Positions 1 through 6,025 of a stretch of 6,025 nt of DNA are shown here, piece by piece. Made by a program: the position numbers and the translations under genes. The notes under the pieces were generated by a model that was given only the letters and a program-made list of their open reading frames with translations, had not been told where the DNA came from and searched no databases. Source of the stretch: a bacterium (GTDB taxonomy: Bacteria; Electryoneota; RPQS01); the NCBI GenBank assembly GCA_028711875.1, contig JAQTRJ010000151.1, positions 1 through 6,025 of the forward strand, in the 5' to 3' direction. The first letter of the stretch is position 1. The number at the start of each line of letters is the position of its first letter.

Positions 1-2
1 CT

Positions 3-383
3 TGCGTGTTCTTTCTCGGGACGATTCCCTATCCGCCGGCGAGAGTCATGATCGAGCATGGCCTGCGCGTCGCCGTCGCCACGGATATGAATCCGGGCTC
101 TGCGATGACGGAATCTCTCCCATTCTGTCTGACCGCTGCAGCGATTCACTGCAAAATGACTCCAGCCGAGTTGCTGTGGGGAGTGACGATGGATGCGGCT
201 CGCGCACTGGGCGCGGAAGAATCCGTCGGCTCGCTTGAAGCGGGGAAATTCGGAGACGTTTCCCTATGGCACGTTCCGGATTTAGAATCGCTTTCCTATC
301 ACTTCGGCGGCATGCGCGCGGCGGCGGTAGTGATCGGGGGCGAGATTGCGTGGGAAGATTGTGATGGTGCCTCTCGATATTAG
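3..383 (+). CDS. hutI: Imidazolonepropionase, C-terminal part (5' end outside window)
   Basis: HutI hydrolyses 4-imidazolone-5-propanoate to N-formimidoyl-glutamate, the third step of histidine degradation, in the cytosol. The visible 126 residues are the C-terminal third of an enzyme usually about 400-420 aa long; the reading frame is open from the left edge, so the gene is cut by the window and not truncated in nature as far as can be seen. The segment ATDMNPGS (D encoded at 84-86) matches the metal-binding aspartate and NPGS loop of the amidohydrolase family. It is followed by the typical helix (KMTPAELLWGVTMDAARALG) and the terminal strand region GSLEAGKFGDVSLW, where HutI proteins usually have GKxADLVIW. 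The PYHYG-like element appears as LSYHFGG. No other hut gene is visible. The stop lies 20 nt inside the next gene, implying cotranscription. The family call is from remembered HutI sequences and is strong. Confidence 0.95.
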   Translation, partial: CVFFLGTIPYPPARVMIEHGLRVAVATDMNPGSAMTESLPFCLTAAAIHCKMTPAELLWGVTMDAARALGAEESVGSLEAGKFGDVSLWHVPDLESLSYHFGGMRAAAVVIGGEIAWEDCDGASRY

Positions 384-1158
384 CGTTGGGACATCGGGCT
401 GGAAATTCGACGATTGGGCGGGAACGTTCTATCCGCTTCGCGTTCCAAAAAACAAATGGCTGGAGTACTACGCGGCGCGTTTTCCGATTGGTGAGATCAA
501 CAGCACTTACTACCGTATCGCTCCGCCGTCGGTGTATGACGCGATTGCGCGTAAGACTCCGAGCGAGTTCCGGCTGTTTGTTAAGGTTCACGGCGACGTC
601 ACGCACTCGCGGAGCGATCCGCTCGGTTCGCTGCGTTGTCTGCTCCAGGCGATTCAGCCGCTGCGGGAAAGCGGCAAGCTGCTGGGATTGCTGGCGCAGT
701 TCCCGCGGGAGTTTCGATTTTCCGCGAGCAATCTAAGCTATCTTCTGATGTTGGCTGAGCGCTGCAGCGGTGCGTGCCTCTGCGTGGAATTCCGCCACGG
801 AAGCTGGGTATGCGAAGAGGCCATCGCGCCGCTTCGCGAAAACGGAATCGCCTGGGTAACTCCGGACGAACCGGCGCTTCCCGACCTTGTGCCATTCCGC
901 CTTATCACCACAGCGGACATCGCGTATATTCGTCTGCACGGGCGAAACGCAACGGCGTGGCGTGACCCGAGCGCCGGAGATCGCTATGACTATGACTACA
1001 GTGAACAGGAATTAACCACGATCGGAGAAGCGATATTGCGAAGCGAAGTTTCGGTTAAAGCCGGCTATATCCTGTTCAACAACTGTCATCTTGGGCAAGC
1101 GCCGCGCAACGCATGGTGGATGCAAACGTGGCTGAACGGTCATGACGCAGGTCGTTGA
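364..1158 (+). CDS. DUF72 / YecE-like family protein
   Basis: This 264-aa protein belongs to the DUF72 (YecE-like) family, a TIM-barrel-like fold whose biochemical role is not established. Family hallmarks are present in order: VGTSGW at residues 8-13 followed by WAGTFYP (18-24); EINSTYYR (44-51); an FVKVHGDVTHSR stretch; VEFRHGSW (141-148); YIRLHGRN (188-195); and the C-terminal FNN motif (238-240), followed by a short helix ending in the W-rich tail. Length is normal for the family (about 230-300). The frame is open upstream to a TTG at 346 and a GTG at 361, but ATG 364 is preferred because GGGAAG at 352-357 is spaced 6 nt from it and the DISVGTSGW start then sits at the usual distance. It overlaps hutI by 20 nt, so translation is probably coupled. 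No membrane segment or signal peptide is visible. Function should be left unassigned. Confidence 0.93.
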   Translation: MVPLDISVGTSGWKFDDWAGTFYPLRVPKNKWLEYYAARFPIGEINSTYYRIAPPSVYDAIARKTPSEFRLFVKVHGDVTHSRSDPLGSLRCLLQAIQPLRESGKLLGLLAQFPREFRFSASNLSYLLMLAERCSGACLCVEFRHGSWVCEEAIAPLRENGIAWVTPDEPALPDLVPFRLITTADIAYIRLHGRNATAWRDPSAGDRYDYDYSEQELTTIGEAILRSEVSVKAGYILFNNCHLGQAPRNAWWMQTWLNGHDAGR

Positions 1159-1162
1159 CGCG

Positions 1163-1168
1163 AGGAGA
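1163..1168 (+). promoter_or_regulatory. Shine-Dalgarno that fixes the GTG start of the diguanylate cyclase
   Basis: AGGAGA lies 6 nt upstream of the in-frame GTG at 1175. The only upstream in-frame ATG (1142) has no comparable purine-rich sequence in front of it and would overlap the preceding gene. This favours GTG 1175 as the true start. Confidence 0.7.
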
Positions 1169-1174
1169 CGCAGA

Positions 1175-2590
1175 GTGGACTCGATATTCCAGCGCATCAG
1201 CCATTCCGCAGGAGCGGATCATTGGCGACTCTTTCGCGTGGTTTCCGCCCAGTATAATCGGCTGACTTCACTGCTGAATACCCTGAACTGCACGATCGGC
1301 GCGATTCCCGTCGAGTCATCGTTGCTGATGCGGACCAGCGTGATCTCAGATGACCGAGCGGTTATGGGCATCATCGAACCGGCCGCGCTGTCGCCTTCAC
1401 CGTTTTATTTGCGGCCGGAATCGTTTTGCATCGCCTATACCGATGATCCGGAGGCGGCATCCGAGTATCGGGATCTCCTGGGATGGATCCCCGAGACGTC
1501 CGCGAAAAATCCCCTCGAACCTGTGTCGCTGCTATGGATGGTTCTTCAGACGGAAGAACGAATGGCGTGGCTGGATCTGGAATGTCAAGTGCTGCGCGCG
1601 CTGCAGGCACTCGGGCAGCCGAACATCGAGGGCGAACCGTTGTTCGTCAACTTGGGGCGAAATCTTCGCGATCTGCTGTCGCCCGATCAGATCGAGTTCC
1701 AAATGGAATCGCCGGGAGATTTCTGGCCCGGCCGGCCCGCGGGATGGACGTGGGTCGAGTGCGGCGGCCGCGAACCGATTCGCGCGTTCGTTACGCCGCG
1801 CCTGCAGCGGCTGGTGTATCGTCGGGAACGCGTGATGTTCATCGAGGATCTGGCAACCGCCTCCGACATTCAGATCGAGAGCGCTACGCACGAGCAGCAG
1901 TTCCGCTCGTGCATTCTTCTGCCATTGGTCTGCGGCGCGGAACCGTTCGGGACCCTGCGCCTTTTCTATCGAACTCCGCTGACGCCGCTGCCCGGAGACG
2001 TCGAAGCGCTCGAATTGCTGCGCCGGGAATTGAGCGTCTTGATGGATCGCGGACGAACGCATCTTCTCATGCAGCGGATGGCGACCGTGGATGGGCTGAC
2101 CAATCTCTTCAACCATCGCTTCTTTCTCGATCAGGCTCGAACAGAATTTCAACGCGCGCTCCGTTATCAGAAACGGATGGCGCTCATCATGATTGATATT
2201 GACGATTTCAAGCACTACAACGACACCTACGGTCACCTGGCTGGCGACCGAGTCCTCGCTGAGACGGCGCGAACGATCCGCGGCGTTGTGCGAGATATTG
2301 ACTTTGTGGCTCGCTACGGTGGAGAGGAATTTGCCCTGATCCTGCCGGAAGTGGACGCGCAAAACGGACTGGTCGTTGCCGAAAAAATCCGCGCTTCAGT
2401 GGAATCGCTGCGCTTCATTTCCGACGACGGAGAAGCCGTGGGTTCCATAACGGTATCGTGCGGAGTTACCGACAACGCGGAGGCATCGGCTCCCGAAGAC
2501 ATGATCAAGCGTGCCGATGACGCACTGTATTGGGTGAAGCGGCACGGAAGAAACCTTGTGCAACTGGCTTCAGGCCATCATGATGACTGA
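1175..2590 (+). CDS. GAF-GGDEF diguanylate cyclase
   Basis: Predicted to make cyclic di-GMP from two GTP in the cytosol. The protein is 471 aa from GTG 1175. Residues 1 to about 130 are not recognised. Residues about 135-295 look like a GAF sensor domain: a helix, then FIEDLATA, an ILLPLVCGAEPFGTLRLFY strand pair and a closing helix. The GGDEF domain spans about 300-465. It shows DGLTNLFN (306-313), the metal and nucleotide site DIDDFKHYND (341-350), the active-site loop GGEEF (382-386), and the c-di-GMP inhibitory I-site RDID (373-376) exactly five residues before GGEEF. All catalytic signatures are intact, so an active, product-inhibited cyclase is expected. No EAL domain or membrane segment is seen. 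The alternative start ATG 1142 adds 11 residues (482 aa) and is less likely. The gene follows the DUF72 gene after a 16-nt gap and overlaps glgA by 11 nt. The signal sensed is unknown. Confidence 0.95.
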   Translation: MDSIFQRISHSAGADHWRLFRVVSAQYNRLTSLLNTLNCTIGAIPVESSLLMRTSVISDDRAVMGIIEPAALSPSPFYLRPESFCIAYTDDPEAASEYRDLLGWIPETSAKNPLEPVSLLWMVLQTEERMAWLDLECQVLRALQALGQPNIEGEPLFVNLGRNLRDLLSPDQIEFQMESPGDFWPGRPAGWTWVECGGREPIRAFVTPRLQRLVYRRERVMFIEDLATASDIQIESATHEQQFRSCILLPLVCGAEPFGTLRLFYRTPLTPLPGDVEALELLRRELSVLMDRGRTHLLMQRMATVDGLTNLFNHRFFLDQARTEFQRALRYQKRMALIMIDIDDFKHYNDTYGHLAGDRVLAETARTIRGVVRDIDFVARYGGEEFALILPEVDAQNGLVVAEKIRASVESLRFISDDGEAVGSITVSCGVTDNAEASAPEDMIKRADDALYWVKRHGRNLVQLASGHHDD

Positions 2591-4088
2591 TCGTTTGCAG
2601 ATTCTTTTCGCCACGGCGGAAATGTCTCCGTTCAGCAAGACAGGCGGGCTGGCGGACGTCAGCAGCGCGCTTCCTGCGGCACTGGCGGAGGCCGGATGCC
2701 GCGTGCGGGTGCTCACTCCATGCTACGGATCCGTGGATCGCAAGCGCTATGGAATCGAGCGGTTCTCTTCCATCGGCGATTTCGCGTTCGATGTCCGAGG
2801 CCGGGCGATTCGCGCCGGTTTCAGCCGATGGGAATCTTCGCAGTCTGGATTAGAAGTGCTCTTCGTCGAGTGCGATCCGCTTTGTGATCGGCCGGGAATC
2901 TATTCGGATCCCCGTACGGGCGCAGACTATGAAGACAACGATTTTCGCTATCTTCTCTTAGCCACGGCCGCCTTTGAGCTCTGCCGGGCTGCGGACTGGC
3001 GGCCGAGCATTTTTCACTGCAACGATTGGCAGACGGCACTGATCCCCTTCCTTCTGAGCCAGACGGCTCGGGGAAGCGCGTTTGAAGATGCCCGCTCGAT
3101 CTTGACCATCCATAACATCGCCTATCAGGGCGCGTTTGCAGGCGATGCCATGGAGTGTCTTGATCAGGCGAGCGCCTATCGGTATCCCGGCGGTCCGTTT
3201 GAGTTTCAGGGGCGGGTAAATTTCCTGAAAGCGGGCATTGAGTTTGCCGACGCAGTGAATACCGTCTCTCCGACCTACGCGCGAGAGATCCAAACGAATG
3301 TTGAATACGGTTATGGAATGGAGGCCGCGCTGCGCGCCCGAGGCGACGGTGTCGTTGGTATTCTGAATGGTCTCGATGTGCGGTCGTGGAATCCGGAAAC
3401 GGATTCGCACATCGCAGCGACCTACACCGCCACATCGCTCGAACGTAAGCGTCTGAATAAGGAGGCGCTGTGCCGACAATGCGGTTTGCCGTTCGAGGAT
3501 TCGATCCCGCTCATCGGAATGATTTCCCGGCTGACGGCGCAGAAAGGATTCGAGATTCTCGTTCCGGTGCTCTCCAAGATCATCGGGTTGCCTTGTCGGA
3601 TGGTCATTTTGGGCAGCGGTGATCCGCAGCTCAGCCATACGCTGCGCGAGTTCGCGAGGCAACATGCCGATCGCGTTTGCGTTCATCTGGGGTATGACGA
3701 TGAATTGGCGCATCGCATCGAAGCGGGCGCGGACCTGTTCCTGATGCCATCTCACTATGAGCCGTGCGGATTGAATCAAATGATGAGTATGCGTTACGGG
3801 ACGCTGCCGATCGTGCGCGCTACCGGCGGTCTGGCGGATACGGTGACGGATGCGGATGCCGATCCGGAACGCGGGACAGGCTTCACTTTCTATCACTATC
3901 ATTCCCAGGATCTCGAGCGAGCCGTGAAGCGGGCGATCGCCGCCTTCGCCGATCGGGATCGCTGGCGGAAAATTCAACGCACCGCGATGGCGCGGGATTT
4001 CTCATGGAATCGTTCGGCCGAGCGGTATCTAGACCTCTATCAATCATGTCTTCAGCGACCTGGCCGCGCTGCGCCCTTGCCTGCGTAG
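2580..4088 (+). CDS. glgA: Glycogen synthase (ADP-glucose, GT5 family)
   Basis: Transfers glucose from ADP-glucose to the growing alpha-1,4-glucan in bacterial glycogen synthesis; a cytosolic GT-B fold enzyme. The 502-aa product (E. coli GlgA is about 477) has both Rossmann halves. The N-terminal half carries KTGGLADV with K20, the ADP-glucose loop lysine (E. coli K15); HCNDW (146-150); IHNIAYQG; and the NFLKAGIEFAD...NTVSP segment. The linker GILNGLDVRSWNP is standard for the family. In the C-terminal half SRLTAQKG gives R317 and K322, and EPCGL gives E394. These three keep the E. coli R300/K305/E377 spacing with a constant 17-residue shift. TGGLADTV follows. Starts: ATG 2580 or 2583 (the latter has AGG at a better 8-nt spacing); a TTG at 2556 would add eight residues outside the conserved fold. 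It overlaps the cyclase by 11 nt, suggesting coupling. No glgB, glgC or glgP lies in the window. A GDP- or UDP-specific homologue is not supported by the motifs. Confidence 0.97.
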   Translation: MMTDRLQILFATAEMSPFSKTGGLADVSSALPAALAEAGCRVRVLTPCYGSVDRKRYGIERFSSIGDFAFDVRGRAIRAGFSRWESSQSGLEVLFVECDPLCDRPGIYSDPRTGADYEDNDFRYLLLATAAFELCRAADWRPSIFHCNDWQTALIPFLLSQTARGSAFEDARSILTIHNIAYQGAFAGDAMECLDQASAYRYPGGPFEFQGRVNFLKAGIEFADAVNTVSPTYAREIQTNVEYGYGMEAALRARGDGVVGILNGLDVRSWNPETDSHIAATYTATSLERKRLNKEALCRQCGLPFEDSIPLIGMISRLTAQKGFEILVPVLSKIIGLPCRMVILGSGDPQLSHTLREFARQHADRVCVHLGYDDELAHRIEAGADLFLMPSHYEPCGLNQMMSMRYGTLPIVRATGGLADTVTDADADPERGTGFTFYHYHSQDLERAVKRAIAAFADRDRWRKIQRTAMARDFSWNRSAERYLDLYQSCLQRPGRAAPLPA

Positions 4089-4129
4089 CGGCGGTGCTGC
4101 AACTGGCATTTGGCGAACCCGCTGCGTCC
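4046..4129 (+). other. Predicted signal peptide of the NHL-repeat protein
   Basis: Residues 1-28 have a short n-region with one arginine, an uninterrupted hydrophobic core at about 9-23, and small residues AAS before DEP that suit signal peptidase I cleavage after S28 (alternatively after G23). A cysteine at residue 13 lies inside the core and is not a lipobox. If translation starts at 4004 the n-region is longer but the core is unchanged. Confidence 0.65.
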
Positions 4130-4957
4130 GACGAGCCGACGTGGATTCGCATTCTGCCATCCGCCGAAGTCACGCTCCGTGATCCACGTCGCCTTTCTGT
4201 CTCGGTGGAGGGGCTGCTGTATGTGGCGGATACGGGACATCATCGAATCCTGGCCCTGGACAGCGCCGGAAACGTGGTCGCGGAAACGGGCGGTATGGGA
4301 ACGGCACACGGACAATTTCGTTGGCCGACCGACGTGGTGGCGGATCGCGGAAACGTCGTGTGGGTGCTGGATTGGGGAAACCGCCGCATCGAAAAATTCA
4401 CGCGCTTGCTCGTATACCAGGGAACGCTGGAGATTCCTGATCGCAACGGCGAAACCGCCGCCCAGCCGGAGGCTCTGGCAGTATCCCTGCAGGGCGATTT
4501 GTTCGTCTTCGACCGCGATGGCGGACGAATGATCCGATATGATCCGCTGTTCCGTCCTCAGGCCGAACTGGGAGGGGGAAGCGGATCGCAGTTCATCTCG
4601 AATGTCCATGCGATGACGTTTGTGCCGCGATACGGACTCTGTTGGTGGGAACGGGGAAGCGAGGAAATCCGCCGCACGGACCCGCTTCTGAATCCGATCT
4701 CGTCGTTGCGTTTGGATGGTCCGGCCGATGAATTATCGCTGGCGACGGCAGACACGTGCCTGCTGTATGGATCGCTGTCGGGTTTATTCCGTTCATGTGA
4801 TCTCTATCATCCGGCTGAAACGCTGTTCGAACCGTTCGAGGGGGATTCGAGTGTCTTCACGTCCGTAACGAGTCTGTCGGTGGGGCCGGATCGGCGGATC
4901 TACATTCTGGATGCCCGCCAAGGCTCCGTCTATCGCCTCAGCGCCGCACGGGAGTGA
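4046..4957 (+). CDS. Exported NHL-repeat beta-propeller protein
   Basis: A 303-aa protein of unknown specific function. An N-terminal signal peptide is likely (about residues 1-28: Arg8, then a hydrophobic CALACVAAVLQLAFG core), so it should act in the periplasm or outside the cell. The rest shows NHL-type repeats. Blade one is around 46-72 (LLYVADTGHHRILALD), blade two around 92-118 (VVWVLDWGNRRIEKF), a third near 140-166 (DLFVFDRDGGRMIRYD), and the last around 278-300 (RIYILDARQGSVYRL). The intervening part is more diverged; four clear repeats in this length fit a six-bladed propeller. Such folds bind ligands or proteins; no catalytic residue is evident. ATG 4046 sits 43 nt inside glgA and lacks a good Shine-Dalgarno. 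An in-frame ATG at 4004, after a weak GGGA, would lengthen the n-region by 14 residues, so the start is uncertain. The stop directly abuts the next gene's ATG, so both are probably made together. Confidence 0.85.
   Translation: MSSATWPRCALACVAAVLQLAFGEPAASDEPTWIRILPSAEVTLRDPRRLSVSVEGLLYVADTGHHRILALDSAGNVVAETGGMGTAHGQFRWPTDVVADRGNVVWVLDWGNRRIEKFTRLLVYQGTLEIPDRNGETAAQPEALAVSLQGDLFVFDRDGGRMIRYDPLFRPQAELGGGSGSQFISNVHAMTFVPRYGLCWWERGSEEIRRTDPLLNPISSLRLDGPADELSLATADTCLLYGSLSGLFRSCDLYHPAETLFEPFEGDSSVFTSVTSLSVGPDRRIYILDARQGSVYRLSAARE
4950..4954 (+). promoter_or_regulatory. Shine-Dalgarno embedded in the end of the NHL gene
   Basis: GGGAG overlaps the last codons of the NHL-repeat gene and precedes ATG 4958 by only 3 nt, with the NHL gene's TGA (4955-4957) in between. 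The short spacing suggests that initiation here relies partly on ribosomes that have just terminated. Confidence 0.5.
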
Positions 4958-5056
4958 ATGTTCGCGGCGATATCATGCAGACGGTTTTGGCTCAGGGGCG
5001 GATTCGTTTCGTGCCTGATGCTGTTGGCGATGGCAACGTGCGCTCCGCTGTTGGCG
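4958..5056 (+). other. Predicted signal peptide of the large exported protein
   Basis: Residues 1-33: a positively charged n-region with R8, R9 and R13, a hydrophobic core FVSCLMLLAMATCAPLLA (16-33), and likely signal peptidase I cleavage after A33, before QPL. Cysteines at 19 and 28 do not sit in an acceptable lipobox, so a lipoprotein is unlikely. This peptide also supports ATG 4958 over the in-frame ATGs at 5018 and 5030, which would destroy it. Confidence 0.85.
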
Positions 5057-6025
5057 CAGCCGCTGCGTTCCGCTTCGATCACCTATACAGCGGAAGCACC
5101 ACAGGATACACTGCTGAATTTGCCCGTGCGCTGGGTGGTGCTGGATTCCCTGCGCATCTATCGCAATGGCGAGTTGTTGCCGGAGTATCAACAATGGCGA
5201 ATCGTCGAGCCTGGTAATCGGATTTGGATTTATCGTTTGCTCGGCCCGCGGGATACAGTGCGCGTGGAGTACAGCTATCGTCCGTTTCCGTTGCTGCGCA
5301 GCTATGCGCGCCGCACTCTGCGCGATATCGTCCGCTACGCGAATTCCGACAGCACGATGGACTCGCTTCGCATCGCGCCCGCTCCGGTGGCGGAAGTGGC
5401 GGCCGCGGAAGGGTGGAGTCGGCTGAATAAATCCGGTTCGCTGATACGCAGCGTCCAAATCGGAACTGATCAGGATTTGGCGCTGGAGTCGGCGTTGAAT
5501 CTGCAGATTCAGGGACGTGTCGGCAAGGACGTGGACGTGATCGCCGCCCTCACCGATCAATCCACCCCTATTCAGCCGGAAGGCACAACGGAATCCCTGA
5601 GCGAGCTGGAAAAAATTTTCATTTCGGTGCGCGCGCCGCACTGGACAACGACGCTGGGCGATTACACACTGGACCTGGCCGGAGGGCAATACGACGGTTA
5701 CAGCCGCAAACTGACCGGAGTCATGGGCGAGATCAACGTCGCCGACGTGCGCGTGACCGGTTCCGGAGCGGCCAGCCGCGGACAATTCTTCAGCTATTCG
5801 TTTAACGGACAGGAAGCGAATCAGGGACCGTATCCGTTGCCGGGCAGGCACGGTGAAGTGGGGATTGTGATTCTGGCGGGAACCGAGCGGGTGTGGCTTG
5901 ACGGTGAACTGCTGAGGCGCGGTGAAGGCAACGACTATACGATTGACTATTCGGCGGGGGAGATCCGGTTCACCGCGCGGCGATTGATCACGTCCGATTC
6001 GCGCGTCGTGGCGGACTATGAGTAC
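4958..6025 (+). CDS. Large exported surface/outer-membrane protein, N-terminal part (3' end outside window)
   Basis: The frame is open from ATG 4958 to the right edge: 356 codons with no stop. The first 33 residues form a clear signal peptide. Mature residues about 63-111 form a beta-rich module (RIYRNGELL ... VRVEYSYRPFP). Residues about 158-210 contain KSGSLIRSVQIGTDQD, LNLQIQGRVGKDVDVIAAL and TDQSTPIQPEG, followed by ELEKIFISV and TTLGDYTLDL. From memory this block is characteristic of large (often around 1,000 aa) uncharacterised secreted or outer-membrane proteins in Bacteroidetes and related FCB phyla. Residues 290-356 run from GPYPLPG through RVWLDGELLRRGEGNDY to the edge and resemble the first module. 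The protein is probably much longer and may end in a beta-barrel; that part is not visible. The biochemical function is unknown. It starts immediately after the NHL-repeat gene's stop, implying a shared transcript and perhaps a shared location. Shorter readings in the other two frames here lack signal peptides and family motifs. Confidence 0.9.
   Translation, partial: MFAAISCRRFWLRGGFVSCLMLLAMATCAPLLAQPLRSASITYTAEAPQDTLLNLPVRWVVLDSLRIYRNGELLPEYQQWRIVEPGNRIWIYRLLGPRDTVRVEYSYRPFPLLRSYARRTLRDIVRYANSDSTMDSLRIAPAPVAEVAAAEGWSRLNKSGSLIRSVQIGTDQDLALESALNLQIQGRVGKDVDVIAALTDQSTPIQPEGTTESLSELEKIFISVRAPHWTTTLGDYTLDLAGGQYDGYSRKLTGVMGEINVADVRVTGSGAASRGQFFSYSFNGQEANQGPYPLPGRHGEVGIVILAGTERVWLDGELLRRGEGNDYTIDYSAGEIRFTARRLITSDSRVVADYEY

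Noticed and set aside
1142..1174. ATG 1142 as the start of the diguanylate cyclase
   Set aside because: It lacks a Shine-Dalgarno and overlaps the DUF72 gene, whereas GTG 1175 has AGGAGA at 6 nt spacing. It remains possible.
1532..2362. A 276-codon open frame on the - strand opposite the diguanylate cyclase
   Set aside because: It lies opposite intact GAF and GGDEF domains and shows no motifs; it is a shadow frame.
2640..3840. A repeated GGLAD motif in glgA (near 2644 and near 3829), considered as an internal duplication
   Set aside because: Both occurrences are conserved elements of GT5 synthases, one in each Rossmann half, and not a recent repeat.
2958..3977. A 339-codon open frame on the - strand inside glgA
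   Set aside because: The + strand encodes an unmistakable glycogen synthase over the whole stretch; the antisense reading has no conserved features.
4958..5056. A lipoprotein signal in the large exported protein (Cys19 or Cys28)
   Set aside because: The residues before each cysteine (FVS and MAT) do not fit a lipobox, and a normal signal peptidase I site follows after A33.
4954..5217. An 87-codon frame from GTG 4954 just after the NHL-repeat gene
   Set aside because: It overlaps the better frame starting at ATG 4958, which has a strong signal peptide and stays open to the window edge. The 87-residue product shows no domain.
5166..5430. Two short + strand frames of 68-86 codons inside the large exported protein
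   Set aside because: They are out of frame with the clear coding sequence and have Arg-rich, motif-free products.
4973..5851. A 292-codon open frame on the - strand opposite the large exported protein
   Set aside because: It has no recognisable motifs and is rich in Arg, Gln, His and Ala, as expected from reading a GC-rich gene backwards. The + strand frame has a signal peptide and family motifs.

Overview
The window is a gene-dense bacterial chromosome segment with all genes on the + strand. It carries six consecutive coding regions, the first cut by the left edge and the last by the right edge, with almost no intergenic DNA. Four of the five junctions overlap or abut, and the fifth is a 16-nt gap, so nothing longer than about 300 bases is gene-free. 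I saw no tRNA, rRNA, CRISPR array, insertion sequence, clear promoter or hairpin terminator. The DNA looks moderately GC-rich (by eye, not computed).

Layout, left to right: the C-terminal third of imidazolonepropionase (hutI, histidine degradation); a DUF72/YecE-like protein overlapping its end; a soluble GAF-GGDEF diguanylate cyclase with a canonical active site and an intact inhibitory site, starting at a GTG behind a good Shine-Dalgarno; glycogen synthase (glgA), overlapping the cyclase stop by 11 nt; an exported NHL-repeat beta-propeller protein overlapping the end of glgA; and, one base after its stop codon, the first 356 residues of a large exported protein that runs off the right edge.

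The last gene is the least ordinary. It has a textbook signal peptide, a block (about residues 158-210) resembling the large uncharacterised surface or outer-membrane proteins of the Bacteroidetes/FCB group, and two similar short beta modules. This gene and the exported beta-propeller suggest a Gram-negative, diderm bacterium, possibly an uncultured FCB-type lineage (Zixibacteria, KSB1 or similar). That assignment is inference from protein style, not from a marker gene.

Functionally the run looks like a loose housekeeping operon rather than one pathway: amino-acid catabolism, c-di-GMP signalling and carbon storage, followed by an exported pair. The tight cyclase-glgA coupling and the propeller/large surface protein pair are the two associations most worth testing. 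I found no clear evidence of a wholly new defence or mobile system here.
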